Below are positions 44,925 to 53,160 of a stretch of 64,000 nucleotides of DNA, piece by piece; position 1 is the first letter of the stretch; the number at the start of each line of letters is the position of its first letter. Origin of the DNA: Pseudomonas sp. BN411 (lineage in GTDB: Bacteria > Pseudomonadota > Gammaproteobacteria > Pseudomonadales > Pseudomonadaceae); contig NZ_SSOM01000080.1 in the NCBI RefSeq assembly GCF_029871235.1, forward strand, positions 62,152 through 126,151. Direction: 5' to 3'. The notes beneath the pieces are model-generated. The model had not been told where the DNA came from and searched no databases. It was given only the letters and a program-made list of their open reading frames with translations. A program made the translations under genes and the position numbers.

Positions 44925-46250
44925 TCAATCGAGCTGATATTTCTCCCGCACCAGATGCCCGATCCCCATACGGTCGAGAATGTCCATCGGGCACAGCAAG
45001 GTGACGCGCACGGTCCCCGGCAGGCGGCTGATTTCGATGGAGCCGGTGATGGTGGCCCGGTTCAGCACCTCATCGTAGGGCAGCCCGGTAACGTCGGCGG
45101 CACGCTGCAGGCCATTCTTGGTGGCGGCGTTGAGGTCCTCGCCACTGCCGATGAAGGTGATGGGGCCATTGCGTTCGACTTCGTGTTGCCCCCAGCGCGC
45201 GCCCAGCTCGCCGACCTTGCGGCGTTGTTCGGCGCTCATGGGGCGAGCCATGGGCGGAAGGTCATCGAGGTTCTGCAACAGGATCGGACCATCCAGCCTC
45301 AGGTGCTTGATCACCTCCACCGTCAGCTCCGTTTCCCCCGAGACATCCGTCGCGTGGCCGGCGATCTCGCCATTGCCCTGCTGTGCGTGCATATCGCCCA
45401 TGTACACGCCGGCGCCGGGCACCTTCACCGGGCAGATCAGGATGCAGCCCTCGCGCACCGAGTTGGTGTCCATATGGCCATCGGTCTTGGCCGCATGCAG
45501 CGCTTCGCGGGTCAGGCCGTAGCGATGCGGCGCGTCGACCAGGTGCTGGCCGAAATCGGCGCAGTTGTGCGAGTCGGGCATGTCGATGGCTGGCGTGGTG
45601 CCGATGTTGCCGAGGAACGGCCGCATGTGGGCGGCCACGCCGGGCATATCGGCGCGCGCCAGGGAAAGGATCGAATGTTGCGCGGCCAGCTCCGGCAAGG
45701 CGGACATTTCCGGGGCGTTGCCGGCCAGGCCGTTGGCCACGTCCTGGTTCACCGTCAGACTGACCTGGTTTTCCTGGTCGAACACGATCACGTAGCCGTG
45801 GCTGAAGCGGAAGGCGCTGACTTCCGCGCCGCAGTGGTCGCAGCGGATGGCGTCTTCACCAATGCCTTCGACATGGCTGGCCGGGTGCTCGGTACCGCAG
45901 GACGAACAGAATTTGGCAACGAAGGGATCGCCGTTGTAGCGACCCTCGACGAACTTCATCACGCCGGAGGAAGTCGCCAGTGAGGTGACGCGCATCCGCC
46001 GGATCTTCAGCGCCACGGCGTCACCCACTTCAGCGCCTTCGATCGCCACCGGTTGTGTCACCTCGTGGCCACCCTGGAAAGCCGGCGTGATCATTGGCCC
46101 CCAGCACCCCGGCGGCGTGCCCGTGATCAGGGTGCCGCCATCGGCCAGTGGTCCCAGCATGGGCAGGCTGGGACCGATGATGCCGTTGGTGTAGGTCTGG
46201 ACCCGGAGCTGGTCCACGGCGTAATTCGTATCAGGCAGGTTTCTCGACAT
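44925..46250 (-). CDS. Acetamidase/formamidase family amidohydrolase
   Basis: A 441-residue amidohydrolase of the FmdA_AmdA family, which hydrolyses formamide or acetamide to the acid and ammonia. The N-terminal region (GTLITGTPPGCWGPMITPAF, 20 residues, about 40-59) and the conserved CSSCGTEHPASH and IRCDHCGAEVSAF pairs form a putative zinc-binding site. GDMHAQQGNGEIAGHATDVS (20 residues) is a conserved core. GGGAGA lies five bases before ATG 46250. It precedes the LysR gene with 296 bp between, in which nothing else was recognised. A urea-cycle or general amide-nitrogen role is possible. Confidence 0.87.
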   Translation of the reverse strand: MSRNLPDTNYAVDQLRVQTYTNGIIGPSLPMLGPLADGGTLITGTPPGCWGPMITPAFQGGHEVTQPVAIEGAEVGDAVALKIRRMRVTSLATSSGVMKFVEGRYNGDPFVAKFCSSCGTEHPASHVEGIGEDAIRCDHCGAEVSAFRFSHGYVIVFDQENQVSLTVNQDVANGLAGNAPEMSALPELAAQHSILSLARADMPGVAAHMRPFLGNIGTTPAIDMPDSHNCADFGQHLVDAPHRYGLTREALHAAKTDGHMDTNSVREGCILICPVKVPGAGVYMGDMHAQQGNGEIAGHATDVSGETELTVEVIKHLRLDGPILLQNLDDLPPMARPMSAEQRRKVGELGARWGQHEVERNGPITFIGSGEDLNAATKNGLQRAADVTGLPYDEVLNRATITGSIEISRLPGTVRVTLLCPMDILDRMGIGHLVREKYQLD

Positions 46251-46546
46251 GTTGTCTCCCTGGGCCCGCATTGCCTGCGGAAAAAAAGCCCGGAGAGCGG
46301 GACTGACCCACTTCCGGGCAATGATTGGCAAGAGCCGTGGTCCGGTGCCCTGCTGGTAGCACCGGTCGGCGGAGGCAGTTCAACCCAGGCTTGTATCCGG
46401 GATGTATTGCTCGGGGGCTGGATTCACAAGCACATGTAACGAGGATGGCCCCAGACACAGGCCGATACAGAAACCAGCCGCCAACAGTGAACGTCAGGCC
46501 GGGAACCTCAGGAGGGATATGGCGTGGTCAATCATTGGCACGCCCC

Positions 46547-47467
46547 TTAGACGCTCCACTCCCGTTTGCACTCCATCAGGAAGTCGACGAACGCACGCAG
46601 GCGCAGCGGGACGTGGCGGCCATGGGGATACAGCAGCGTGTAAGGGCGGGAGCGCCCGCCGAACTCCTGGAGTACCTCCACCAGCGAGCCCTCTTCCAGC
46701 TCCCGCTCGACAATGAAGCGATAGGTCTGGAACAGCCCGGCGCCGTGCTTGGCCAGGGTCACCCCGCCGAGAACGTCATCCGAGCAGCAGTAATTGCCGT
46801 TGGCAAAGATTTCCCGTTCCTTGCCGTTCTCGGTGAATAGCCAGGAAATGCGGCGCCCACTGCTGGGAAGCTCGAACTGGATGCAGTCGTGCCGGTCGAG
46901 ATCATCCAGGGAAGTGGGCGTGCCCACCTTGGCGAGGTATTGCGGCGTGGCGATCACCACCAGCCGTGCATCTTCGAGATGCCGGGCAATCAGCGTCGAG
47001 TCAGGCTGGGCGCGCACACGGATCGCCAGATCATAGCCCTCCCCCACGAAGTCGATATTGCGGTTGCTCAGGTGGATGTCGACCCTCACGCCCGGGTGGC
47101 GCTCGCGGAATCGCGCGAGCAGCGGCAGGATGCGGTAGTGGCCGTAGGTGGTGGGAATGCTGATGCGCAACTCGCCCGTGGGTTCGAGCTGCTTGCCCAT
47201 CACTTCACGCTCTGCTTCCACCAGTTGGGTCAGCGCCTGCCGGCATTGTTCGAAGTAGGAGCGACCGCTTTCCGTGAGGCGGATACTGCGGGTCGTCCGC
47301 ACGAACAGCCGCGTGCCGAGTCGTTCCTCCAAGCGCGAAATCGAGCGGCTCACCGCCGCCGGCGTGACCCCTGCCGACAGCGCCGCCGCAGTGAAACTTC
47401 CCTCCTCCGCGGCAAGACAGAAGAGCTCGATGCTGCCTAACTGGATGTCATCAAAGTGGCGCTTCAC
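46547..47467 (-). CDS. LysR-family regulator of the tautomerase/DsbA/desulfhydrase genes
   Basis: A 306-residue LysR regulator of the CrgA-like type. The HTH is in ELFCLAAEEGSFTAAALSAG (20 residues, about 14-33) followed by AVSRSISRLEERLG; the rest is the effector domain, ending with ECKREWSV. Translation seems to begin at a GTG (47467) with no clear ribosome binding site. The start is three bases from the palindromic TTCAT-N10-ATCAA site that is shared with a distant dehydrogenase promoter. It is divergent from the tautomerase operon. Effector unknown. Confidence 0.85.
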   Translation of the reverse strand: MKRHFDDIQLGSIELFCLAAEEGSFTAAALSAGVTPAAVSRSISRLEERLGTRLFVRTTRSIRLTESGRSYFEQCRQALTQLVEAEREVMGKQLEPTGELRISIPTTYGHYRILPLLARFRERHPGVRVDIHLSNRNIDFVGEGYDLAIRVRAQPDSTLIARHLEDARLVVIATPQYLAKVGTPTSLDDLDRHDCIQFELPSSGRRISWLFTENGKEREIFANGNYCCSDDVLGGVTLAKHGAGLFQTYRFIVERELEEGSLVEVLQEFGGRSRPYTLLYPHGRHVPLRLRAFVDFLMECKREWSV

Positions 47468-47469
47468 GA

Positions 47470-47541
47470 TTCATTACACCGGGTATCAACTGAAGTATCC
47501 GAGCCTACATTTATCGTCCGAATACGCACAAATATAGTTCG
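47470..47541 (+). promoter_or_regulatory. LysR operator and promoter of the tautomerase operon (duplicated block, copy 1)
   Basis: TTCAT-N10-ATCAA (47470-47489) is a LysR-type operator. ATTTATCG and TATAGT (47533-47538) follow at -35/-10-like spacing, so the operator centre would be near -65. A block of about 70 bp aligns without gaps with 53017-53088. Confidence 0.75.
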
Positions 47542-47661
47542 TCCCGTGCAGTCGATCCCGGCACCTTCCGGCCACTGCCAAGGCGCGCCCTGCCCACGGG
47601 CAAGTCACAGCCGAGCGCTGACCCGGTGCCACCACCCACCAGTCCTCCCAGGAGGTTCAAG

Positions 47662-47868
47662 ATGCCGTTCGTAAGCGTACGTATCACCCGTGACGGGGTT
47701 ACCCGGGAACAGAAGGCCCAGGTCATCGCCGAAATCACCGACACCCTGCAACGCGTGCTGGGCAAACGCCCGGATCTCACCCACATCGTCATCGAAGAAG
47801 TGGACACCGATAACTGGGGCTATGCCGGCATGACGACCACGGAGTACCGCAAGAACCAGCCTGGATGA
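47662..47868 (+). CDS. 4-oxalocrotonate tautomerase family protein
   Basis: A 68-residue protein of the 4-OT superfamily. After removal of Met, the catalytic Pro1 is present (PFVSVRITRDGVTREQKAQV, 20 residues). Members form hexamers and catalyse enol-keto tautomerisation or dehalogenation. AGGAGG at 47650-47655 precedes ATG 47662. It heads the operon with a DsbA-like oxidoreductase (125 bases away) and a D-cysteine desulfhydrase, so the natural substrate may not be an aromatic catabolite. Aligned operator copies suggest LysR control. Confidence 0.85.
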   Translation: MPFVSVRITRDGVTREQKAQVIAEITDTLQRVLGKRPDLTHIVIEEVDTDNWGYAGMTTTEYRKNQPG

Positions 47869-47993
47869 CGCCCATTCCAGTGCCTCCCGCCTGGCACACG
47901 GCCGGGCGGGAATCCCCTGTCCTCGAACCGGAGGCAAGGGTGAACGCAACGTCCACAGTCACGTAACGCCTGAAGGAAAACGGAGAACATTCC

Positions 47994-48641
47994 GTGAGTG
48001 AACCCATCCGAATCGACTTCATCTCGGACCCCGTCTGCCCCTGGTGCGCCATTGCACTGGAAGAACTGGCGCAAGCCCTGGAACGATTGCCGGCGGAATT
48101 GGAGATCGAACTGGCCTTCCAGCCGTTCGAACTGAATCCCGATATGCCGGCAGCCGGTCAGGATGCGGTCGAACACATCATGCAGAAATACGGGCGTAGC
48201 GCCGCGGATGTCGCCCGCAGCCAGGAGAACATCACCGCCCGTGGACTGGAGATCGGCTTCCACTTCGACCTCAAGAAGCGCACGCACTTCTACAACACCT
48301 TTGATGCCCACCGCCTGATGCGCTGGGCCGAAACCAGGGGGCGGGAGCGGCCGCTTGCCCACCTGCTGTTCCGCGCCTACTTCACCGATGGCCGGAACAT
48401 CAGCGATCGCGAAACGCTTGCCAGCCTGGCCGGCGATGTGGGCCTCGCCCGCGACGCGGCGCTGGAAGTCCTCTCCTCAGGGCAGTTCAGCCGGGAAGTC
48501 CAGGAGCGCGAGCACTACTACACCAGCCGCGGCGTGCACGCTGTCCCGGCCGTCGTCCTCAACGGCAAGCACCTGATCAGCGGCGCACAAGCGGCGGACT
48601 ACTACGAAAAAGCGCTCCGGCAGGTCGCTGTGGAGCGCTGA
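47994..48641 (+). CDS. DsbA-family FrnE-like oxidoreductase
   Basis: A 215-residue protein with a thioredoxin-type motif CPWC at about 15-18 and a DsbA-like helical insert (GRSAADVARSQENITARGLE, 20 residues). FrnE-like members of this family act in the cytoplasm, and no signal peptide is seen. The C-terminal half ends with VHAVPAVVLNGKHLISGAQA (20 residues), the cis-Pro loop. It starts at a GTG. It is the second gene of the operon with the tautomerase and the PLP enzyme, suggesting a role with thiols or cysteine metabolism. Confidence 0.85.
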   Translation: MSEPIRIDFISDPVCPWCAIALEELAQALERLPAELEIELAFQPFELNPDMPAAGQDAVEHIMQKYGRSAADVARSQENITARGLEIGFHFDLKKRTHFYNTFDAHRLMRWAETRGRERPLAHLLFRAYFTDGRNISDRETLASLAGDVGLARDAALEVLSSGQFSREVQEREHYYTSRGVHAVPAVVLNGKHLISGAQAADYYEKALRQVAVER

Positions 48642-48683
48642 AAAACACCAACACGACTTTTCCCGTGCCCGGAGGGAACCTCA

Positions 48684-49712
48684 ATGTCACATGACCTGAA
48701 CCGTCTCGAGGCGGCCCTCGCCAGCCATCCCCGGATGGTGCTGGTGGATGCCCCCACGCCGATCCAGAAGCTATCTCGTCTGAGCCAGCTGGCCGAATTC
48801 AACGGCTGCAACTTCTACGTAAAGCGTGACGACCTCACGAGCCTGGGTGGCGGCGGGAACAAACTGCGCAAGCTGGAGTTCCTGCTCGGCGAGGCGTTCG
48901 CAGCCGGCGCCGATACCCTGGTGACCTGGGGCGGCCTGCAGTCCAATCACGCCCGCCTGACCGCGGCGGTGGCCGCGCGCCACGGCCTGGCCTGCGAGTT
49001 GATCCTCACCCAGTCCGGCGTGCGCACGGACGATGACTATCAGCTCAACGGCAATGTCCTGCTGGACGCCCTGTTCGGTGCGACCATCCATCGCCTGCCC
49101 CTCGGAGCGGCCCCGGACGCCTATGCCGCCGAACAGGTGGACCGTCTTACACGCCAGGGCAGGAAGCCCTTCGTCATGCCACTTGGCGGTTCCAGCCCGA
49201 CCGGCGCGCTGGGCTATGCCGCTTGCGCGGCCGAAATCCTGCAACAGGCAGACGAAGTCGGCGTGCAGTTCCAGCAGATCATCGTGCCCAACGGCAGCAG
49301 CGGAACCCAGGCAGGCCTGCTGTCCGGGGTTACCCTGGCCGGCTCCTCAACAGGAATCACTGGTTACTCCGTACTGGGAACCGCCGAGCAGACGCTCGCA
49401 ACGACCGTGGAAAAGACCCGGCAGACACTGCAGTTACTCGCTCCATCCACGTCGCTGGACGAAAGCGCGGTCAAGGTGGATGGGACACAGCGCGGCGAAG
49501 CCTATGGCGCCCCCACCCAGGCGATGCTGGAAGCAACCCGTCTGCTCGCCTCCCACGAGGGGCTGCTGATCGACCCCGTCTACGGCGGCAAGGCATTCGC
49601 GGGATTGCTGGCTGCCGCTCGCAACGGTGAGTTTCCGCCCGGCAGCAACCTGCTGTTCGTGATGACGGGTGGGCTGCCGGGCATCTTCGCCTACCGCAGC
49701 GCCTACAGCTGA
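48684..49712 (+). CDS. dcyD: D-cysteine desulfhydrase / ACC deaminase family PLP enzyme
   Basis: A 342-residue fold-type II PLP enzyme. The PLP lysine is in SLGGGGNKLRKLEFLLGEAF (20 residues, near 54-73), with GGLQSNHARLTAAVAARHGL (20 residues) and VPNGSSGTQAGLLSGV later. The family includes D-cysteine desulfhydrase (to pyruvate, sulfide and ammonia) and ACC deaminase; the SNHARLTAA pattern and operon context favour D-cysteine. It is the last gene of the operon; a terminator follows. Confidence 0.83.
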   Translation: MSHDLNRLEAALASHPRMVLVDAPTPIQKLSRLSQLAEFNGCNFYVKRDDLTSLGGGGNKLRKLEFLLGEAFAAGADTLVTWGGLQSNHARLTAAVAARHGLACELILTQSGVRTDDDYQLNGNVLLDALFGATIHRLPLGAAPDAYAAEQVDRLTRQGRKPFVMPLGGSSPTGALGYAACAAEILQQADEVGVQFQQIIVPNGSSGTQAGLLSGVTLAGSSTGITGYSVLGTAEQTLATTVEKTRQTLQLLAPSTSLDESAVKVDGTQRGEAYGAPTQAMLEATRLLASHEGLLIDPVYGGKAFAGLLAAARNGEFPPGSNLLFVMTGGLPGIFAYRSAYS

Positions 49713-49775
49713 CCGGCCGGAATCTGGCCATGGACGGTGGCCAAAGCACTGGCAAGTGGTAATGGCCTGAATGGA

Positions 49776-49799
49776 AAAGGGAGGCAACGCCTCCCCTTT
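49776..49799. terminator. Terminator between the PLP enzyme gene and the next gene
   Basis: GGGAGGC-AAC-GCCTCCC with flanking AAAA and TTT, one C bulge, gives an intrinsic terminator for either direction at the convergent ends. Confidence 0.75.
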
Positions 49800-49837
49800 C
49801 CTGCTCTCAATGCCCAATCGGCCGCCATCCCGGCAGC

Positions 49838-50569
49838 TCATTCATAGCGGAGCTGGCTGATGTCGATGGACACCAGCAATTGCGCCTCGATGGCCCGGCC
49901 TTGCTCGTCACGTCGATAGGCCCGCCGTTTGCCGGGCGTGCGCAGGCCCTCCGCTTCGATGTAGTCGGAAACGTACTGCGCGGCCGGCAAGCCTGCGCTG
50001 ACGTCAAGCTGATAGTCGTGCCGACGCAGCAGGAAATCCTCGCCGAAGTAGAAGTCCTGTACCGCGCAGTGGGTCGCCACGCTCTCCGGGAAATGCACCC
50101 GCAGCCGGCGCCAGGTTTCCGCGCCCTCTTCCCACGGCGCCAACTCTTCGACCCTGACGCCTGGCCAGGTGAACAGGAATGGCATGGTCAGATAGGACCA
50201 GAGCGCGTAGCCGTTGAAGTAGGCCCGCTGAAGCGGGTCCCAGGGTGTGGTTTCGCCGTGGCCGTGGAATGACGCTATGGGGTCTGCACGCTCGGCCACC
50301 AACTGTCCGCTGATGGTCTCGATTGCGATGCGCCCAGGCGTGTAGGCGGTGCGTTTGTCTGGCGCGCCAAAGGGCGTGACCGACGCCCGCTGCTCATGCA
50401 GCCAGACGGTCATCTCCCGTGGGTCGCTGTCCTGGGTCAGGCCCTTCAGGCCCCACAGGGTGCCTCCGGTCACTATGCTGGCGCGCACCGTATTGAAGCG
50501 GTTCCAGCGGTCCAGTCCGCCGTGGGCGTTCAGCACCTGTTTCAGCAATTCGCAGTTCCCATCACTCAT
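49838..50569 (-). CDS. Hypothetical protein, outer-membrane lipoprotein-carrier-like fold
   Basis: A 243-residue protein that I do not recognise. Read-through shows no signal peptide, but alternating hydrophobic segments (WRRLRVHFPESVATHCAVQD, 20 residues; FYFGEDFLLRRHDYQLDV) resemble the LolA/LppX beta-fold that carries lipids. GAGGA sits eight bases before ATG 50569. The upstream open frame is not used. It is convergent with the PLP enzyme operon. No function is proposed beyond the fold hint. Confidence 0.6.
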   Translation of the reverse strand: MSDGNCELLKQVLNAHGGLDRWNRFNTVRASIVTGGTLWGLKGLTQDSDPREMTVWLHEQRASVTPFGAPDKRTAYTPGRIAIETISGQLVAERADPIASFHGHGETTPWDPLQRAYFNGYALWSYLTMPFLFTWPGVRVEELAPWEEGAETWRRLRVHFPESVATHCAVQDFYFGEDFLLRRHDYQLDVSAGLPAAQYVSDYIEAEGLRTPGKRRAYRRDEQGRAIEAQLLVSIDISQLRYE

Positions 50570-50660
50570 GGCGGAAGTCCTCGGCAGCAGGTTGTGGTGG
50601 TCAGTTGTAGCCCGCGCCCACCAACGGCGGATCGTGGGCGAGCAGCACGGAAAGTCGTCT

Positions 50661-50852
50661 TCAGCGGTCGAGCGGATCGCCGCTGGAACCGGCCTCGGCC
50701 GACTGCGGCGATACCTTCTTGCTACCCAGCGGCGTCGTCTGGAAGCAGACACCGCTGGAGTTGCGGTGATTCTCGGTGGCGGCGTTGCTGTGCACGGCAA
50801 CACCGGCCAGGGAAAAGGCGATGGAGGTCAGCAGGCTCTTCAGGGTCTTCAT
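50661..50852 (-). CDS. Small secreted hypothetical protein
   Basis: A 63-residue protein with a clear signal peptide (MKTLKSLLTSIAFSLAGVAV then HSNAATEN) and a short mature part of about 39 residues that is polar and Ser/Pro-rich. The similar MKTL-type leader of the DUF2790 protein at 56610 is a loose resemblance only. The 290-bp region around it contains no other gene. Function unknown. Confidence 0.5.
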   Translation of the reverse strand: MKTLKSLLTSIAFSLAGVAVHSNAATENHRNSSGVCFQTTPLGSKKVSPQSAEAGSSGDPLDR

Positions 50853-51057
50853 CGAACTGGATTCCGCTCAGGTTGTGGGCATCGGGCCCAACCAGCTCCA
50901 GGCCATCGAGGCTGTCGCTGGTGGCCAGCTCAGTCTCGACGGGGCCGGTGCCCTGCGTGTGTCGCCCAGCACTTGTTTTGCGTGCTCATGTATCCGGCGG
51001 CGCCTGGATACAGAGGGACACAACCCGAGCGCGGAGCACGGAGCGGCGCCCTGCCCT

Positions 51058-52008
51058 TCAAACCGTCACGCCGCGCGCATCCCGTCTCACGGCCTGGGGC
51101 GGCACGCCAAAACCACGTATGAAGGCCTCGCGCATGTGGCGCCGGTCGCGGAACCCGGTTTCCCTGGCGACCACATCCAGGGAATGACGGCTCTGTTCGA
51201 TCATCAGCCGTGCCGCCTCCAGCCGCAGCCCCTCGATGGCCTTGGCGGGCGACTGTCCGGTTTCGGCGGTGAATACCCGGGTGAACTGACGCGGGCTCAG
51301 GTGCACGACTTCCGCCAGCTCCTCAACGCCAAGCGGGCGATTCAGGTGATTGCGTGCATAGTTCAGCGCGTTCTGGATGCGGTCCGACTTGGGCGCCAGG
51401 TCGAGCATTTCCGAATGCTGGGACTGCCCACCGGAGCGGCGCTGATGCATCACCAGCTTGTGCGCCACCGAACGCGCCGCCTCCGCGCCCAGGTCCTTCT
51501 CCACCATGCCGAGGGCGAGGTCGAGCCCCGCAGTCATGCCGGCTGAGGTCCAGATCGGCTCGTCGACGATGTAGATGCGGTCATCCTCGACATCGATGTC
51601 CGGAAATCGCTTGCGCATTTCGAGAGCGAAGGCCCAGTGGGTCGTCGCACGGCGCCCGGCCAGCACGCCCGCCTCAGCCAGCACGAAGCCACCGGTGCAG
51701 ACACCGGCCGTGCGTCGCGCCTGGCTAGCGGCCTGGCGCACGAAGTCGAGGACGGCCTGGGGAGGTGGCTCCGCCAACGGGTCGTTGACCCCAACGACCA
51801 TCCAGGTGTCCGCCAGGCGAGGCGCATCGAGTGCATGGGTTTCGATCGCGAGCCCCAGCGAAGAGCGCACCAGACCGCCGTCCGGCGAGTAATTCTGGAT
51901 GCTGTAGAAGGGTTCCCGGGCCACGAGGTTGGCGAACTCGAATACGGTCTGGGTGGCCAGTGAAAGGACCTGGAAACCATCCGTCAGCAGATAGCCGATT
52001 CGATGCAT
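51058..52008 (-). CDS. GlxA-type regulator: DJ-1/PfpI plus AraC HTH
   Basis: A 316-residue regulator. An N-terminal DJ-1/PfpI domain (HRIGYLLTDGFQVLSLATQT, 20 residues; TAGVCTGGFVLAEAGVLAGR, 20 residues, with its nucleophile-elbow Cys) is joined to a C-terminal AraC HTH (LAEVVHLSPRQFTRVFTAET, 20 residues; VARETGFRDRRHMREAF), as in GlxA/FtrA. In that family the DJ-1 domain senses a ligand. It is divergent from the SDR gene at 52113, its probable target. Two short inverted repeats lie between them (for example ATGTC-N6-GACAT near 52.05 kb). Confidence 0.85.
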   Translation of the reverse strand: MHRIGYLLTDGFQVLSLATQTVFEFANLVAREPFYSIQNYSPDGGLVRSSLGLAIETHALDAPRLADTWMVVGVNDPLAEPPPQAVLDFVRQAASQARRTAGVCTGGFVLAEAGVLAGRRATTHWAFALEMRKRFPDIDVEDDRIYIVDEPIWTSAGMTAGLDLALGMVEKDLGAEAARSVAHKLVMHQRRSGGQSQHSEMLDLAPKSDRIQNALNYARNHLNRPLGVEELAEVVHLSPRQFTRVFTAETGQSPAKAIEGLRLEAARLMIEQSRHSLDVVARETGFRDRRHMREAFIRGFGVPPQAVRRDARGVTV

Positions 52009-52112
52009 GTGTACCTCCCGGGATGTCCTGAAACATGACTATAAATGTCATTTAAGACATCGTAAATCCGCAGCACTCTGTTCTCCAGTCCCACCCACCC
52101 TGGAGCAACAAC

Positions 52113-52907
52113 ATGACTCACTCACATCCCGGCACCGCCCTCATCTCCGGCGCTTCGTCCGGTATCGGTGCGATCTACGCCGACCGCCTGGCCCGCCGTG
52201 GCCATGACCTGATCCTGGTGGCTCGCAACCGCGAGCGCCTGAATGCGCTGGCCCGTCGCTTGAGCGATGAGACCGGGCGAAACGTGGAAGTCGTGGTCGC
52301 CGACCTGGCCAACAAGGAGGACCTCGCACGGGTCGAGAACATCCTTCGCACCGATGCCAGCATCACGACGCTGGTGAACAATGCCGGCATCGGCGCGACC
52401 CGCCCTCTTCTCGAGTCGAACGTCGACAAGCTGGACGACTTGCTCACCCTCAACGTGAACGTGCTGACGCGCCTGACCTACGCCGCAGCACCCGTTTTCG
52501 TCGCCCGTGGCGGCGGCACCATCATCAATATCGCTTCGATCGTCGCCATCGCGCCGGAGGTCCTCAACGGTGTGTACGGGGGCTCCAAGGCCTACGTGCT
52601 CGCGTTCAGCCAGTCCCTGCACAAGGAACTGCAGGAGAAGAACGTCCGGGTGCAGGTCGTGCTCCCCGGCGCAACCGCGACCGACTTCTGGGAGATCGCC
52701 GGCACGCCGGTGGAGTACCTTCCCAGTGCCATCGTCATGAAGGCGGAAGACATGGTGGACGCGGCGCTTGCCGGTTTCGACCAAGGCGAGTTCGTCACCA
52801 TTCCCGCCCTTCCGGACATCGCCGACCTGGATGCCTATGAAGCTGCGCGGCAGAAACTGATGCCGAACCTGTCGTTGAGCGCTCCCGCCGCACGCTACAG
52901 CCGCTGA
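52113..52907 (+). CDS. Short-chain dehydrogenase/reductase
   Basis: A 264-residue SDR. Cofactor motif GASSGIGAIYADRLARRGHD (20 residues, about 12-31), NNAGIG near 90, catalytic Ser in IIINIASIVAIAP-type strand and the normal YxxxK in GVYGGSKAYVLAF (about 156-168). It should reduce or oxidise an alcohol/carbonyl with NAD(P)H. GGAG precedes the ATG by eight bases. Divergent from the GlxA regulator. Substrate unknown. Confidence 0.87.
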   Translation: MTHSHPGTALISGASSGIGAIYADRLARRGHDLILVARNRERLNALARRLSDETGRNVEVVVADLANKEDLARVENILRTDASITTLVNNAGIGATRPLLESNVDKLDDLLTLNVNVLTRLTYAAAPVFVARGGGTIINIASIVAIAPEVLNGVYGGSKAYVLAFSQSLHKELQEKNVRVQVVLPGATATDFWEIAGTPVEYLPSAIVMKAEDMVDAALAGFDQGEFVTIPALPDIADLDAYEAARQKLMPNLSLSAPAARYSR

Positions 52908-53016
52908 AACACCTGCTCGCCCTAACCCAAGCCGCAAAACAATGCGGGGGCCACTTCTGTGGTGCCCCGCAGTCGGCGTTTTCATGGGCTGAATGCCTGC
53001 TGCCAGGCGATCTCGA

Positions 53017-53088
53017 TTGATTACACAAGGTATCAACTGAAGTAAGGGAAACCCGATTTATCGGCGCTTCACTCACAAATATAGTCCG
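53017..53088 (+). promoter_or_regulatory. LysR operator and promoter block, copy 2
   Basis: TTGATTACACAAGGTATCAA (53017-53036) is a perfect TTGAT-N10-ATCAA operator. The 70-bp block aligns without gaps with 47470-47541, including ATTTATCG and CACAAATATAGT. The TATAGT is about 75 bases before the SDR start at 53161. Confidence 0.75.
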
Positions 53089-53160
53089 CCTCACCAGCAG
53101 CTAATCCCTTCGATCAGCTGCTACGGCAAGCCCCCTGAGCCTATTTGTGAGGAAACCACC

